A stretch of DNA of 64,000 bases from Dactylorhiza incarnata (GCA_033032865.1 JAWHQI010000051.1:11798001-11862000); one strand, 5' to 3'; counted from the stretch's first letter, positions 45,509 to 57,285 are shown. Notes: generated by a model from the sequence alone, not told the origin. Program-made: numbers and translations.

Positions 45509-48157
45509 GACCATGCAAAGTAGAAATATAGTAGAAGAAATTTCTAATTATGCACAATAGTTTATATTTTTTATAAGAGTATCAATATAATATTACTTCT
45601 CAAAATTTGAATCGCGGTGAATCAGCCTGTAACGCGTAAGAAGAAAGTAGACTAATCGCTGAGGCGAGTATTGCTCACGATCGGTGCTCGGAACAACCTC
45701 CATTGAAATCCATCAATATCGGTGACCATAAGCTCACCCGGTCGCACTCTCTCCACGACACTAGTTCGGTTCATTGTGTGAGTCAGTAGGACATTAGGTT
45801 AGAGATAGGTCTTGGGTTTCGGTAGGATATACAATGATAAACATGAAGGCTTACGCACTAAACCCAATTGATTTAATGCAACAAAGCTAACCAAGCTGCC
45901 ACAATACGCGCGGGTGCACTACACTCCCAGACTTGAACTTGAAAACATGGGTGTGTGCACCGCCTACTCCCAATATATATCTCAGAAAGATTTTCAATTA
46001 GGCTCATTTTTTTCATTTTTCTTTTCTTTGCATTTTTTACTTTTTTTCTCTCTTTTTTTTAAATATTTTCAACACATATTCAAAAGAAGCACATCCACAT
46101 TTCCAAATTAACATTACCACATCAACACCCCCAAAATAAAAATGTGAAAACAACTACAGATTAGCTTTGGCCATGTGACTAGGATTGGCTTTTTAGCTTT
46201 GGTGAGAAAGCAGTGGAGCTGAATCAAAGGACGGGGTAGGCACAAAGGAGCTAGCGAGGATCAGACGTTAGGAACAATACAGAAGCTAAACCTGGCCGAA
46301 ATGATGGCCTACATCACGCTCACACACTGAACTAACTTGTACCAATGCTTCAAGAGTCGCTTGGGGCAAGTTCTTAGCCACCGAGAAAGATAATCCTTCC
46401 TCCTGACTTGAGCAATACGAGCCTAGCGACCATCTACACACATTCCTATGCTACCGTCGGATTCACACCAGATTCACCAATTTTGGGTAGAATAAACAAT
46501 ATTTACGCAAATAGAAAAAAATATAAAACTATAAGCATAAAGAAAAATTAATTCTACATGAATTTCTATGCGATACGCAAGTACTTGCCCAGGAGCACTA
46601 TGTGAGTCAACGTTTTACTCAGTCTCACAATCCTAAGCCAGCACAGAGACTTTCCTAATCACACAAAAGAAATGAGTTGAACTCATAACGCGCCTACAAC
46701 CAAGCTGCCATAATACGCGCGGGTGCACCTCACCCCCAGACTTGAACTTGAAAACATGGGTGTGTGCACCGCCTACTCCCAATATATATCTCACAAAGAT
46801 TTTCAATTAGGCTCATTTTTTTTCATTTTTCTTTTCTTTTCATTTTTTACTTTTTTTTTCTCTTTTTTTTAAAATATTTTCAACACATATTCAAAAGAAG
46901 CACATCCACATTTCCAAATTAACATTACCGCATCAACACCCACAAAATAAAAATGTGAAAACAGCTAAAGATTAGCTTTGGGCATGTGACTAGGATCGAC
47001 TTTTTGGCTTTGGTGAGAAAGCGGTGGAGTTGTATCAAAGGACGGGGTAGGCACAAAGGGGCTAGCGAGGATCAGATGTTAGGAACGGTACAGAAGCTCA
47101 ACCTGGCCAAAATGATGGCCTACATCACGCTCACACACTGAACTAACTTGTACCAATGCTTCAAGAGTCGCTTGGAGCAAGTTCTTAGCCACCGAGAAAG
47201 ATAATCCTTCCTCCCGACTTGAGCAATATGAGCCTTGCGACCGTCTACACACATTCCTATGCTACCGTCGGATTCACACCGGATTCAACAATTTTGAGTA
47301 GAATAAACAATATTTACACAAATAGAAAAAAATATAAAACTATAAGCATAAAGAAAAATTTATTCTACATGAATCAACGTTTTACTCAGTCTCACAATCC
47401 TAAGCCAGCACAGAGACTTTTCTAATCACACAAAAGAAATGAGATGAACTCATAACGCGCCTATAACTAAGTGTGTGCTTAAGTGGGTGTTGTGGTGTGC
47501 GGTGAAGATAAATAATACTAAATAAATGAAATTAATATACTTCTAGTATGCAGATGACATTGAGTGTGAGTAGTGGGTAATAGATACAACAACTCTCCCC
47601 CAGACTTAATCTAAATATTCCAATACAAGATATACAATAATTACTAAAATAAAAGCTAGGGGAAGAGAAGTTGCCCAATGCTCAGAAGTGAGCATACCAG
47701 AAGATTGACGTTAGTACTAAGAATCAACTCCCTTGTCCACCAAACAAGAAAATCGCCGTGCACCTGCAGGAAAAAGACTCCAAGAAAAAAAATATAAAAT
47801 GCTACACGATTAGCATATTAACACAATAAACAAAAGGATTTGGGTTGTCTCCCAGTAGCGCTTTTGTTTACCGTCCTTAAACTGGACTTACTACCTGTAT
47901 TATGTAGTTTTAATAATATTGTCTAATTATAAAGATAAAACTAATAAATCCTAATTATTACATGCACGCCAAAATGATCAACTGTAGGTTGATTTAAAGT
48001 AGTAACTGAAAATGAAAGAAATGGGTCCAAAGACCCAAAAGCAGCTCTCAAGAGGATCAGGAGCCTTCCATCTCCATATTTCATCTTTCTTCATCCTCTT
48101 CCTCTCCTCCAATCGGCGGTCATGGATGAAGTAGCGTTTACCGCCCTACACCCAGTC
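45509..48157 (-). other. Non-coding interior of element D
   Basis: 2.6 kb with no supported ORF. Homologous to the interior of H. Contains the AAGTCTGGG(GG) purine box near 45926, 46735 and 47592 (minus strand) and a tandem duplication (separate entry). Confidence 0.65.
45892..47469. repeat. 0.8-kb tandem duplication inside element D
   Basis: Units 45892-46699 (808 bp) and 46700-47469 (770 bp), both starting CCAAGCTGCC(A)(C/T)AATACGCGCGGG and ending CTCATAACGCGCCTA(C/T)AAC. The second lacks about 38 bases after TCTACATGAAT. Few differences, so younger than D itself. Confidence 0.88.
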
Positions 48158-49164
48158 TTTCAAGGAAAACACAGACAATGATGATGAGGTGGAATAGGTG
48201 ATTGATTTCATCATTGCCATTTGTTTTCCTTCCCAAGACTGCCACTCAAAATTACCCAAAAATGGGTCCAAATATTCATGCTCCTGCAGGGGGATATACG
48301 AAATATCAGAAATTAAAGAAGGAGGGGAAGCATGAAGGATGAACATATCAATATCAACATTAAAAGAAGAATGATTAGGAAATAAAATAAACCATGAACT
48401 AAAAGTTTCAAATGTATAAGGAGTTGCCCCGGTGTCACTCCCATCAGGTTCCACAAAAGGATCATCGCTGATCTCAATAAAATTAATGCAAGACAAATAT
48501 AAGTAGCTAGGAACTTCAGTGATGAGTTGGACCTTCTCCTCTGGTTATGAGGTAAAAACCTCCTCACTAAGGAAAATATCCTCCTCAGTGCAACTCAGCA
48601 CAACTTTGGGTTCCATAGGCTCATCCTGCACATCTAAAAACTCGACAATAAGAGCAGAAGATACATGCAAACTGATACACGAAAATATCTGAGTAGAAAT
48701 AGGGCTCAAAATAGATTCCGATAGGAGTGAAGAAATATCCTCAGATATTGAATTCACAGGAAATGAAGGCACAATAGAGGAAGAAACTCCAAAATATAAT
48801 CGTAGTGATCAACAACGATGCTAGTGTACACATCCGTCGTGCTCCAATGAGAACACGGGGGCATGGCGTATATGTCCTCAATGAATTGCAATTTCCATTC
48901 CTCACAGTACTTCAACGTATGATCAAAACTCCGATAGCACAAGCATCGCTTCCCAGTAGGTTTTGACCATGGAGATACCAAACCACCCAGTGTAATCGAT
49001 GCTCGTGAAGGGGCCACATAATTATGATACATAGGTTCATTGTATGAAGATCTAGATTCTCCATACGATGAACTATATGGATTATAATTATGGCATCCTG
49101 AATAGCACTCATCGCTAGAATGATTAAACGATTCACACCACCTACGTTGTTGATAGGCATACAT
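48158..49164 (-). pseudogene. Zinc-knuckle ORF of element D, broken copy
   Basis: Starts with ATG at 49164 (MYAYQQRRWCESFNHSSDEC), like the intact copy at 53358. The knuckle reads CLCYRSFDHTLKYC: His kept, second Cys changed to Tyr. A deletion of about 30 codons after EEWKLQ and frame changes near 48770, 48550 and 48400 break it. Compared with 53358-54377 it shows which residues were ancestral. Confidence 0.8.
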
Positions 49165-49344
49165 AGTGGTGCAAAAAAGGATTCACAAATAATTCAGTAT
49201 GCACGAAGGAAAAATTAAATCAACAGAAACCTGATTTTTAAAACCATAAAATAGATTAGGAAGAAATAAAAGAAAAAGATGAAATTTACAAATTGAAGAA
49301 CTTCTACCTCTCGACTCTCCCTCTACAGAAACTCACACGACTGT

Positions 49345-49364
49345 GTTCCCCGACAACGACGCCA
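49345..49364 (-). other. Primer-binding site of element D (tRNA-Asp type)
   Basis: Minus-strand TGGCGTCGTTGTCGGGGAAC, six bases from the LTR end, as in Athila. Confidence 0.85.
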
Positions 49365-49370
49365 AAAACT

Positions 49371-50984
49371 TGATGCGCGAATCTCGCACACCGCTATAGG
49401 CGGCAGCAAGACTGCGGCACCAAACGGAAGTGTACCGATCTTTCAAGTAATATAAAATGGGAGAAACTCCCCAAGTATCGATCTCAGAGGAACACAGTAA
49501 GGTGGAGTTATCAATTGAGGAAGGACTTGAGATTGAAGTCCTTTAGGTCGGGTGAAAGTGAAGGGATTGATTTGGTTTATGGAAAATAAAATAAAATAAT
49601 TACTCAACTACTCCTATGCAGGCCGCTATGCACTACTTTGCATGGCGGGATGGAAACTACGCAGGCCGCTATGCACTGCTTCGCAAGGGCAGATGGATGA
49701 GTAGGCAAGTAGATGAGGTGGTTCTCACTGGCGGAATGAGGGTCACAAGCACCTCGTCAATAAACATGCCACTAGCAATTGCTAGTGCTGCACACAATTG
49801 TGATGGATAAATGGATGGTGGAATGGGGCGCTCCTCACTAACATAGACCACAGAGAAACTTCACATAGACATGAAATATACTAAATTGCGTAAAAAGGTT
49901 TAGCATACATTATCCATACACATAAATGATAAAGGAAAACAATACTACAATATGAAGGGGGTGAGATTACAACCAAAGTGGCAGAGACTCATCGGAGGTT
50001 CACGGCCGGAATCTAGGGTTGTCAATCCTTGTCCGAGCTCAGGCTCCAACTACCGTCCAGGGTACTGAGAGGAGTTGTCACTTCCTTCTATTTGACCCAT
50101 CTTCTCCGTCAATCATCTTCGATTCCAACCTCGTCGAAGAATTTCATGTTTGCAGCAAGAGAACCATCAAAATGGAGCTTTGGAGGTGCATGAACAATGG
50201 AGGAGGCCAAGAGGATGCTCCAGCTATAGATTTGCAAGATAATGTGGGCCAGAGCTCCTCTCGAAGGTGGGCGGCGATGGAGCGACGAAAATGACAGGGT
50301 TTGTGGAAGAAACTACGCTACCCTAAGAATGAATTGTTCCCCGTTGACTGATCCTGTGCACTTAAATAAAGGCATTAATTTAAGAAACGCACGACCGTGC
50401 ATTTTGGACTGTGCGATTTATTGAGTTAAACAGTGCTTGGAGCTATAGGAAAGTCGTGCGTTTTTATTCACGCATGAGAGGAATGCTCATGCGTGACCAA
50501 AAATGCACGGGGTGTGACAGGCCGTAGATTTTACCCTTGTCAAGTTGGATCGTGCGATTTCCTTCACGCACGATTGGATTCAATCGTGCGCCAAGGATAA
50601 CGGACGATGAATATCATCACAAGCAGCTCTGAGTAAATCATAGGATCACCTCGATCGTGCATCAACAATAATCGCACGGTTGTGCGATTTACCCAGACTG
50701 CAAGGCACAACTCAAGGGAATAATCCACTTGCACACAATCAAAACCACAGCTCCAACCACAGAACTAACACCCATAATAATAGCAGGAAGGGCATGGGGA
50801 GCCCCCAAAGGCAAACCCCCAGCATAGAATACGCAATAGCACACCCCGATAAGAGAAAAGAGTGCACTGTGTGTAAAGTGACGACTAGAGCAAATATGAG
50901 CGTTTTAATGCTAGAAAGGCAGTGCACGAGTTAGAAAACTGGCCCAGATGAGTTCAAAAAACCCTATATAATTGGGACTCATCA
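49371..50984 (-). repeat. Element D 5' LTR (1614 bp)
   Basis: Minus-strand TGATGAGTCCCAATTATATAGG...CGCGCATCA. U3 carries a series of GTGCG/CGCAC paired boxes (about 50390-50690). Confidence 0.92.
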
Positions 50985-51214
50985 GCTCACCATCGACCGA
51001 CACTTGATTAACTTCAAGCACTTGAGTAGGCTATTGCACAACCTTTCTCAATACAGAAATATGTAACACATCATGTAATCTGCTCAACTTTGTCGAAAGA
51101 GCGAGCCGATAGGAAGCTTAACCAAAATGCTCCACAATCTCAAGCAGTCCAAGGTACCTCGGTCTCAGCTTTTTCAAGCGTCGAATCCTTGATATGCCCA
51201 TAAAAGGTTTGATT

Positions 51215-51523
51215 GCGCAGGATAGACAAGCAAATACTACAACACCAAGCACAGAAACATCGGGTTCGCCGTGAGCGACTGGTTTTATCTCAAAATCAAA
51301 CCTTTTATGGGCGTATCAAGGATTCGACGCTTGCAAAAGCTGAGACCGAGGTACCTTGGACTGCTTGAGATTGTGGAGCATTTTGGTTAAGCTTCCTATC
51401 GGCTCGCTCTTTCGACAGAGTTGAGCAGATTACATGATGTGTTACATATTTCTGTATTGAGGAAGGTTGTGCAATAGCCTACTCAAGTGCTTGAAGTTAA
51501 TCAAGTGTCGGTCGATGGTGAGC
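51215..51523 (+). pseudogene. Chromovirus integrase fragment in + orientation (right arm)
   Basis: Sequence 51215-51293 (CGCAGGATAGACAAGC..., with TTCGCCGTGAGCGACTGG) continues the integrase frame corresponding to 59690-59760 of chromovirus B. The part 51294-51523 is the inverted copy of 50985-51214. The 79-base 'spacer' therefore belongs to the right arm, and the left arm begins abruptly at 51214. Confidence 0.8.
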
Positions 51524-53151
51524 TGATGAGCCCCAATTATATAGGGTTTTTTGAACTCATCTGGGCCAGTTTTCTTACTCGTGCACTGCCCTTTTAATAT
51601 TAAAATGCTAATATCTGCTCTAGTCGTCACTTTACCCATAGTGCACTCTTTTCTCTTATCGAGGTGTGCAATTGCATATTCTATGCTGGGGGTATGCCTT
51701 TGGGGGCTCCCCATGCCCTTCCTGCTATTATTATGGGTGTTAGTTTTGTGGTTGAAGCTGTGGTTTTGGTTGTGTGCAAGTGGATTGTGCCCTTGAGTTG
51801 TGCCTTGCAGTCTGGGTAAATCGCACGACCGTGCTATTATTGTTGATGCACGATTGAGGCGATCCTATGATTTACTCAGAGCTGCTTGTGATGATATTAA
51901 ACATCCGTTATCCTTGGCGCATGATTGAATCCAATCGTGCGTGAAGGAAATCGCACGATCCAACTTGATAAGGGTAAAATCTACGGCCTGTCACACCCCG
52001 TGCATTTTTGGTCATGCATGAGCATTCCTCTCATGCATGAATAAAAACGCACGACCTTCCTATAGCTCCAGGCACTGTTTAACTCTATAAATCGCACAGT
52101 CCAAAATGCACGGTCGTGCGTTTAGATCATGCGTTTCTTAATTTAATGCCTCTATTTAAGTGCACGGGATCAGTCAACGGGGAACATTTCATTCTTAGGG
52201 TAGCGTAGTTTCTTCCGCAAAGCCCGCCATTTTCGTCGCTCCATCGCCGCCCACCTTTGAGAGGAGCTCTGGCCCACATTTCTCTTGCAAATCTATAGCT
52301 GGAGCATCCTCTCGGCCTCCTCCATTGTTCATGCACCTCCAAAGCTCCATTTTGATGGTTCTCTTGCTGCAAACTTGAAATTCTCTGACGAGGTTGGAAT
52401 CGAAGATGAATGACGGAGAATATGGGTCAAATAGAAGGAAGTGACAACTCCTCTCCGTACCCTAGACGACAGTTGGAGCCTGAGCTCGGACAAGGATTAA
52501 CAACCCTAGATTCCGGCCGTGAACCTCTGATGAGTCTCTGCCACTTTGGTTGAAATCTCACCCCCTTCATATTGTAGTATTGTTTTCCTTTATCATTTAT
52601 GTGTATGGATAATGTATGCTAAACCTTTTTATGTAATTTAGTATATTTCATGTCTATGTGAAGTTTCTCTGTGGTCTATGTTAGTGAGGAGCGCCCAATT
52701 CCACCATCCATTTATCCATCACGATTGTGTGCAGCACTAGCAATTGCTAGTGGCGTGCTTATTGATGAGGTGCTTGTGACCCTCATTCCGCCAGTGAGAA
52801 CCACCTCATCTACTTGCCTACTCATCCATCCACCCTTGCGAAGCAGCGCATAGTGGCCTGCATAGTTTCCATCCCGCCATGCAAAGCAGTGCATAGAGGC
52901 CTGCATAAGAGTAGTTGAGTAATTGTTTTATTTTATTTTCCATAAACCAAATCAATCCCTTCACTTTCACCTGACCTAAAGGACTTCAATCTCAAGTCCT
53001 TCCTCAATAGATAACTCCGCCTTACTGTGTTCCTCTGAGATCGATACTTGAGGAGTTTCTCCCATTTTATATTACTTGAAAGATCGGCACACTTCCGTTT
53101 CGTGCCGCAGTCTTGCTACCGCCTATAGCGGTGTGCGAGATTCGCGCATCA
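51524..53151 (+). repeat. LTR of D copy in the right arm (1628 bp)
   Basis: TGATGAGCCCCAATTATATAGG...TCGCGCATCA, + strand. Inverted homologue of 49371-50984. Confidence 0.92.
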
Positions 53152-53157
53152 AGTTTT

Positions 53158-53177
53158 TGGCACCGTTGTCGGGGAAC
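53158..53177 (+). other. Primer-binding site of right-arm D copy
   Basis: TGGCACCGTTGTCGGGGAAC, tRNA-Asp type with one change (GCGCC to GCACC). Confidence 0.85.
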
Positions 53178-53357
53178 ACAGTCGTGTGAGTTTCTGTAGA
53201 GGGAGAGTCGAGAGGTAGAAGTTCTTCAATTTGTAAATTGCATATTTTTGTTTTATTTCTTCCTTATCTATTTTATGGTTTTAAAAATCAGGTTTTTGTT
53301 GATTTATTTTTTCCTTCGTGCATACTGAATTGTTTGTGAATCCTTTTTTGCACCACT

Positions 53358-54377
53358 ATGTATGCCTATCAGCAACGTAGGTGGTGTGAATCATTTAATC
53401 ATTCTAGCGATGAGTGCTATTCAGGATGCCATTATTATAATCCATATAGTTCATTGTATGGAGAATCTAGATCTTCATACAATGAACCTATGTATCATAA
53501 TTATGTGGCCCCTTCACGAGCATCGATTACACTGGGTGGTTTGGTCTCTCCATGGTCAAAACCTACTGGGAAGCGATGCTTGTGCTGTCGGAGTTTTGAT
53601 TATACGTTGAAGGACTGTGAGGAATGGAAATTGCAATTGGAAGAGGATGATGAGACATCACTCATCACCATTCCACCATTTTCATATCATACCACTTATT
53701 CATTCATTGAGGACATATACGCCATGCCCCCGTGTCCTCATGGGAGCACGGCGGATGTGTCCACTAGCATCGTTGTTGATCACTACGACGATATTTTTGA
53801 GTTTCCTTCCTCTATTGTGCCTTCATTTCCTGTGAATTATATATCTGAGGATATTTCTTCACTCCTATCGGACTCTATTTTGAGCCCTATTTCTACTCAG
53901 ATATTTTCGTGTATCAGTTTGCATGTATCTTCTGCTCTTATTGTCGAGTTTTTAGATGTGCAGGATGAGCCTATCGAACCCAAAGTTGTGCTGAGTTGCA
54001 CTGAGGAGGATATTTTCCTTAGTGAGGAGGTTTTTACCTCATCACCGGAGGAGAAGGTCCAACTCATCACTGAAGTTCCTAGCTGCTTATATTTGTCTTG
54101 CAGTGATTTTATTGAGATCAGCGATGATCCTTTTGTGGAACCAGATGGGAGTGACACAGGGGCAACTCCTTCTACATTTGAAACTTTTAGTTCATCGTTT
54201 ATTTTATTTCCTAATCATTCTTCTTTTAATGTTGATATTGATATGTTCACCCTTCCTGCTTCCCCTCTTGCTTTAATTTTTGATATTTCGTATATCCCCC
54301 TGCAGGAGCATGAATATTTGGACCCATTTTGGGTAATTTTGAGTGGCAGTCTTGGGAAGGAAAACAAATGGCAATGA
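53358..54377 (+). CDS. Zinc-knuckle protein of the D family (339 aa, intact frame)
   Basis: Only ORF of the non-autonomous D element, 180 bases after the primer site. Residues 10-20 (CESFNHSSDEC) look like a shortened first zinc knuckle, followed by HYYNPYSS, similar to the nucleocapsid end of Athila gag. Residues 74-87 (CLCCRSFDYTLKDC) are a CX2CX4(Y)X4C knuckle in which His has become Tyr; elements D (left arm) and E keep His here. Residues 90-340 are acidic and Ser-rich without a domain I know. No capsid domain is visible. It probably binds RNA or assists packaging in particles made by an Athila helper; this is inference. Loss of His may weaken zinc binding. Confidence 0.8.
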   Translation: MYAYQQRRWCESFNHSSDECYSGCHYYNPYSSLYGESRSSYNEPMYHNYVAPSRASITLGGLVSPWSKPTGKRCLCCRSFDYTLKDCEEWKLQLEEDDETSLITIPPFSYHTTYSFIEDIYAMPPCPHGSTADVSTSIVVDHYDDIFEFPSSIVPSFPVNYISEDISSLLSDSILSPISTQIFSCISLHVSSALIVEFLDVQDEPIEPKVVLSCTEEDIFLSEEVFTSSPEEKVQLITEVPSCLYLSCSDFIEISDDPFVEPDGSDTGATPSTFETFSSSFILFPNHSSFNVDIDMFTLPASPLALIFDISYIPLQEHEYLDPFWVILSGSLGKENKWQ

Positions 54378-54430
54378 TGAAATCAATCGCCTATTCCACC
54401 TCATCATCATTGTCTGCGTTCTCCTTGAAA

Positions 54431-55877
54431 CAAGCTCATCTGGGCTTGTTTTCTTACTCGATCACTGCCCTTTTAGCATTAAAATGTTCATATTGGCATT
54501 AGTCATCACTTTTCACATAGTACACTCTTTTTGCCTATTGGGGTGTGCAATTGTGCATTCTGTGCTGGGGGTATGCCTTTGGGGGCTCCCCATGCCTGTC
54601 ATGTTTGTGTTGTGGACAATATTATTATTTCCTCTGTGGTTGGTGCTTTGATTTTGATTGTGTATAGGTGGACTATGCCCTTGAGCTGAGCATTGCAATC
54701 TGGGTAAATTGCACGACTGTGTGATTATTATTAACGCACGATCAAAGCGATCATGCGATTTACTCAGAGATGTTTGTGATGATGTTCATCGTGTGATTTC
54801 CTTAATGCACGATTTAATCCAATTGTGCGTGAAGGAAATCGCACGACCTACCTGGAAGCTGGAAAAATCTGAGGCCTGTCCCACCCCATGCATTTTTGGT
54901 CACGCACGAGGCGCGGTTTATCCGTCCCAAAACGCACGATCATGCATTTTAATCATGTGTTTCTTAAAATTAACGCCCCTATTTAAGCGCGTAGGATCGC
55001 CCGACCTAGACGGTCTTTTTTCGGCCTTTTCATTGGGAAGCCGTCAGGAGGTGCGGGAGAGCTCCAATTTTTCTCCCCTTGTGAGCTCCATCTTGGGAGT
55101 GGAGATCCATCCATCATTCCATCACAAATCTTTGCCATGGACTTCGTCTCCGGCCACCACCATCATAGCTAGCTCTCAAGTTCAGTTTCAGAATACTTCT
55201 TGCTGCCATTTGGAAGATCTCCGACGAGATTACTACCAATAAAGACTAGCGAAGAAGACGGGCTCATTAGAAGGAACTGACAACTCCTCTCCGTACCCCG
55301 GACGTCAACCGCGGACAGAGCTCAGACAAGGACTGACAACCCTTGAGTCCGACCGCGAATCCCGGCAAGCCTTCGTATGCTCGATTGCATTTATTCCCCC
55401 TTCCTTTGTTGTAGTATGGTTTATGAACTTGTGGAATGCGGTTATGATGTGTAAAGATCCATTGTGCTTAGTTTTATTAATCATGTCCTTGTGCTGGATT
55501 TTGTGGCTTTTACTTCCATGGTGCGCCTAGTTTATTTCCTCCATGCTGCTTGTTGTGTGTTTGTGTCATCCTAGCTATTGATAGGAGCGTGCTTGGTGAA
55601 TAGGTGATTGCGACCCTCATTGCTCTTCCATCCACCATATTACCCATTTGGGCGATCCACCCGAGCGACGCGGTGAAGGCGACCTGCATTTTATTTCCTG
55701 TTTGTAGTGTAGAAAAATAATCACAAAACCCCCCGTTTGGTTCATTTCACTCTTACACTTATTCTTCTGAATAGTGATATCACATTCCCCACCTGCACTC
55801 CTCGAGAGATCGATACTTGGGGACTTGCTCCCATCTTTATTACTTGAGCAGCCGGTGCACTTGCCGTCTGCGCATCA
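54431..55877 (+). repeat. Truncated LTR of Athila-type element G
   Basis: Begins inside the LTR (CAAGCTCATCTGGG..., the first ~30 bases missing) and ends CTGCGCATCA before a primer site. Related to the D and E LTRs throughout, including CTTTGGGGGCTCCCCATGCC and the GCACGATC...GATCATGCG boxes (about 54735-54760). Confidence 0.85.
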
Positions 55878-55883
55878 AGTTTT

Positions 55884-55901
55884 TGGCACAGTTGTCGGGG
55901 A
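55884..55901 (+). other. Primer-binding site of element G
   Basis: TGGCACAGTTGTCGGGGA, a diverged tRNA-Asp-type site six bases after the LTR end. Confidence 0.75.
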
Positions 55902-55985
55902 GTGCAACTGTCGTGTGTTTTCTTTAACAGGAGTATAATTGTAAGCGTGATGTTTTCTTTTGATTGTTTTGTGTTTTTTTGTGTT

Positions 55986-56748
55986 ATGGAAGGACAAAAT
56001 CCAGATGAAATTCAAGATGCTAATCTTGAGACTGAACGGGCGAGGAGAGCTCATTTACGTGAAGAGGCGGCAAGGGAAAGAGAAAGAATTGATGTTATGG
56101 GCCACATTGCTAATGGTCAAGGTGGTCGAATTCCTGATGAACATGAAGAGGTCCACCCTCGTGTGTGGACGATGCGTGACTTCACTACCCCTACGGTGGG
56201 AAGTATCTATCCAGGGTTTGGCCCGGTTATTGTTAACAACCAGTTAGAGATCAAGCCGGCTATCTTGAATATGATTCGAAATAATACCCAGTTTTTAGGG
56301 CTGCCAAGTGAAGACCCCCATTTACATCTTGCTGAGTTTTCAGAAATCTGCGGCACATTCCGCTATGCCGGGATCAACGACGATGTGGTTAAGCTCGGGC
56401 TGTTCCCGTTTTCTCTTTGGGATAAAGCCAAAGCATGGCTGCACACTATCCCTCCTGGGACCGCTGCTATATGGGTTGCTCTTTCGTCAAAGCTCTTAGC
56501 AAAGTTCCACCCGGTGGATAAGATAGTGAATGCTCGACGAGAAATAGCTACATTTAGAAAGCTTGATCAGGAATCCTTCTCCGAAGAATGGGAGAGATTT
56601 GCTGAACTGCTGCATAGACGCCCGCAACATGGTTGTGAGTCCTGGAATGTAGTAGAAATTTTCTATTTTGCCGCTGAACCAAACTATAGGGAGATGATCG
56701 ATGCCCGCAATATGGTCTTTCACACTCTCGATAGCCAATCCTCAGCTT
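55986..56748 (+). pseudogene. Athila gag (element G), truncated
   Basis: ATG at 55986 starts MEGQNPDEIQDANLETERA, then an Arg/Glu-rich helix. The Athila gag core follows: PVIVNNQLEIKPAILNMI, FLGLPSEDPHLHLAEFSEICGTFR, PFSLWDKAKAWLHTIPPGT, SFSEEWERFAELLHRRPQHG, and VEIFYFAAEPNYREMIDAR. After MIDAR the frame leaves the family and ends at 56748, where antisense chromovirus gag begins. The zinc knuckle and pol are gone. About 250 open codons without a stop make it one of the better preserved genes here. Confidence 0.88.
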
Positions 56749-57001
56749 GAGTCAGGGTCCCTGCCCCCGTAAACATCGGAGGGTGGAATCTCAGAAAGTA
56801 CTGCAGCTGTTGGTCCGGAGCTCTACGTTCCCTCACCGGCACTGGTCTTTCGACAACAGGTTCAGCTGCCACAACTGGCACCGGAGCCACCCCAAGGGTA
56901 GGTGGCAGTCTAGGTACATGCCCTCCAGGGTGCGCAGTGAACATAGCGAACACCGCGTCAGCTATCATCCTCACTGTCTCAGCGGAAGGAGGAGTAGGCA
57001 C
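56720..57001 (-). pseudogene. Chromovirus gag N-terminus (left copy)
   Basis: Minus-strand ATG at 57001: MPTPPSAETVRMIADAVFAM, a Pro/Val-rich stretch, then QYFLRFHPPMFTGAGTLTQAEDWLSRV, the start of a Tekay/Del-type gag. It stops after DWLSRV at the join with Athila gag. It belongs to an element whose 5' LTR is LTR B. Confidence 0.85.
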
Positions 57002-57285
57002 CTCAGTTGGTGCACTGCTCGCAGTCGAACGCGGGGGTCGAGACGACCCGGCTCCACTTTCAGCTGCCTATAGAAGTGTACAAAACACAATTAATGGTTA
57101 CGAGATTGCATGGATCAGTAAAGGAACACACACGTTCCACCACCATGCTTCAATCATACGTGTAATTCATTCCTAAAGTGGACAGTTACTAGTTATTTAC
57201 ATGTCTTAATGGCAACGCACACACGTGCTCACCACCCCCTTAAAAGAATTCGACCACGAATTTAGATGGAAATGGATCGAGAATC
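57002..57285 (-). other. Leader of the chromovirus gag copy
   Basis: About 280 bases between the primer site and gag. No gene seen. Confidence 0.6.

Larger units (their letters stand above)
37801..50984 (-). mobile_element. Non-autonomous element D with zinc-knuckle ORF, split by element C
   Basis: Minus-strand LTR element TGATGAGTCC...GCATCA with GCTCA duplications at 37796-37800 and 50985-50989. The 5' LTR is 49371-50984. The 3' LTR is 37801-39211 plus 45293-45508, split by C. The interior (45509-49370, 3.86 kb) has a tRNA-Asp-type primer site, one zinc-knuckle ORF and a long non-coding part with a 0.8-kb tandem duplication. No protease, RT or integrase. Its LTR resembles that of the Athila-type G. 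Confidence 0.9.
48158..51214 (-). repeat. Left arm of a long inverted repeat (3057 bp)
   Basis: Inverse counterpart of 51294-54430. It contains the D ORF, primer site, 5' LTR, the GCTCA junction and about 225 bases of chromovirus A. The arms differ by several percent and by a ~100-base deletion in this arm's ORF, so this is not a copied identical hairpin. Confidence 0.92.
51294..54430 (+). repeat. Right arm of the long inverted repeat (3137 bp)
   Basis: Inverse of 48158-51214. It includes the same element D insertion junction (GGTGAGC then TGATGAG), so a D already inserted in the chromovirus was duplicated. Homology ends at TTCTCCTTGAAA; beyond it the right side jumps into an LTR of element G. 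Confidence 0.92.

Noticed and set aside
49616..50294. ORFs in the D LTRs, mirrored at 52127-52906
   Set aside because: LTR sequence seen twice because of the inverted repeat; no domain.
48158..54430. Inverted repeat as terminal repeats of a DNA transposon
   Set aside because: The arms carry LTRs, primer sites and a retroelement ORF; the centre is 79 bases of integrase; there is no target duplication around the outer ends.
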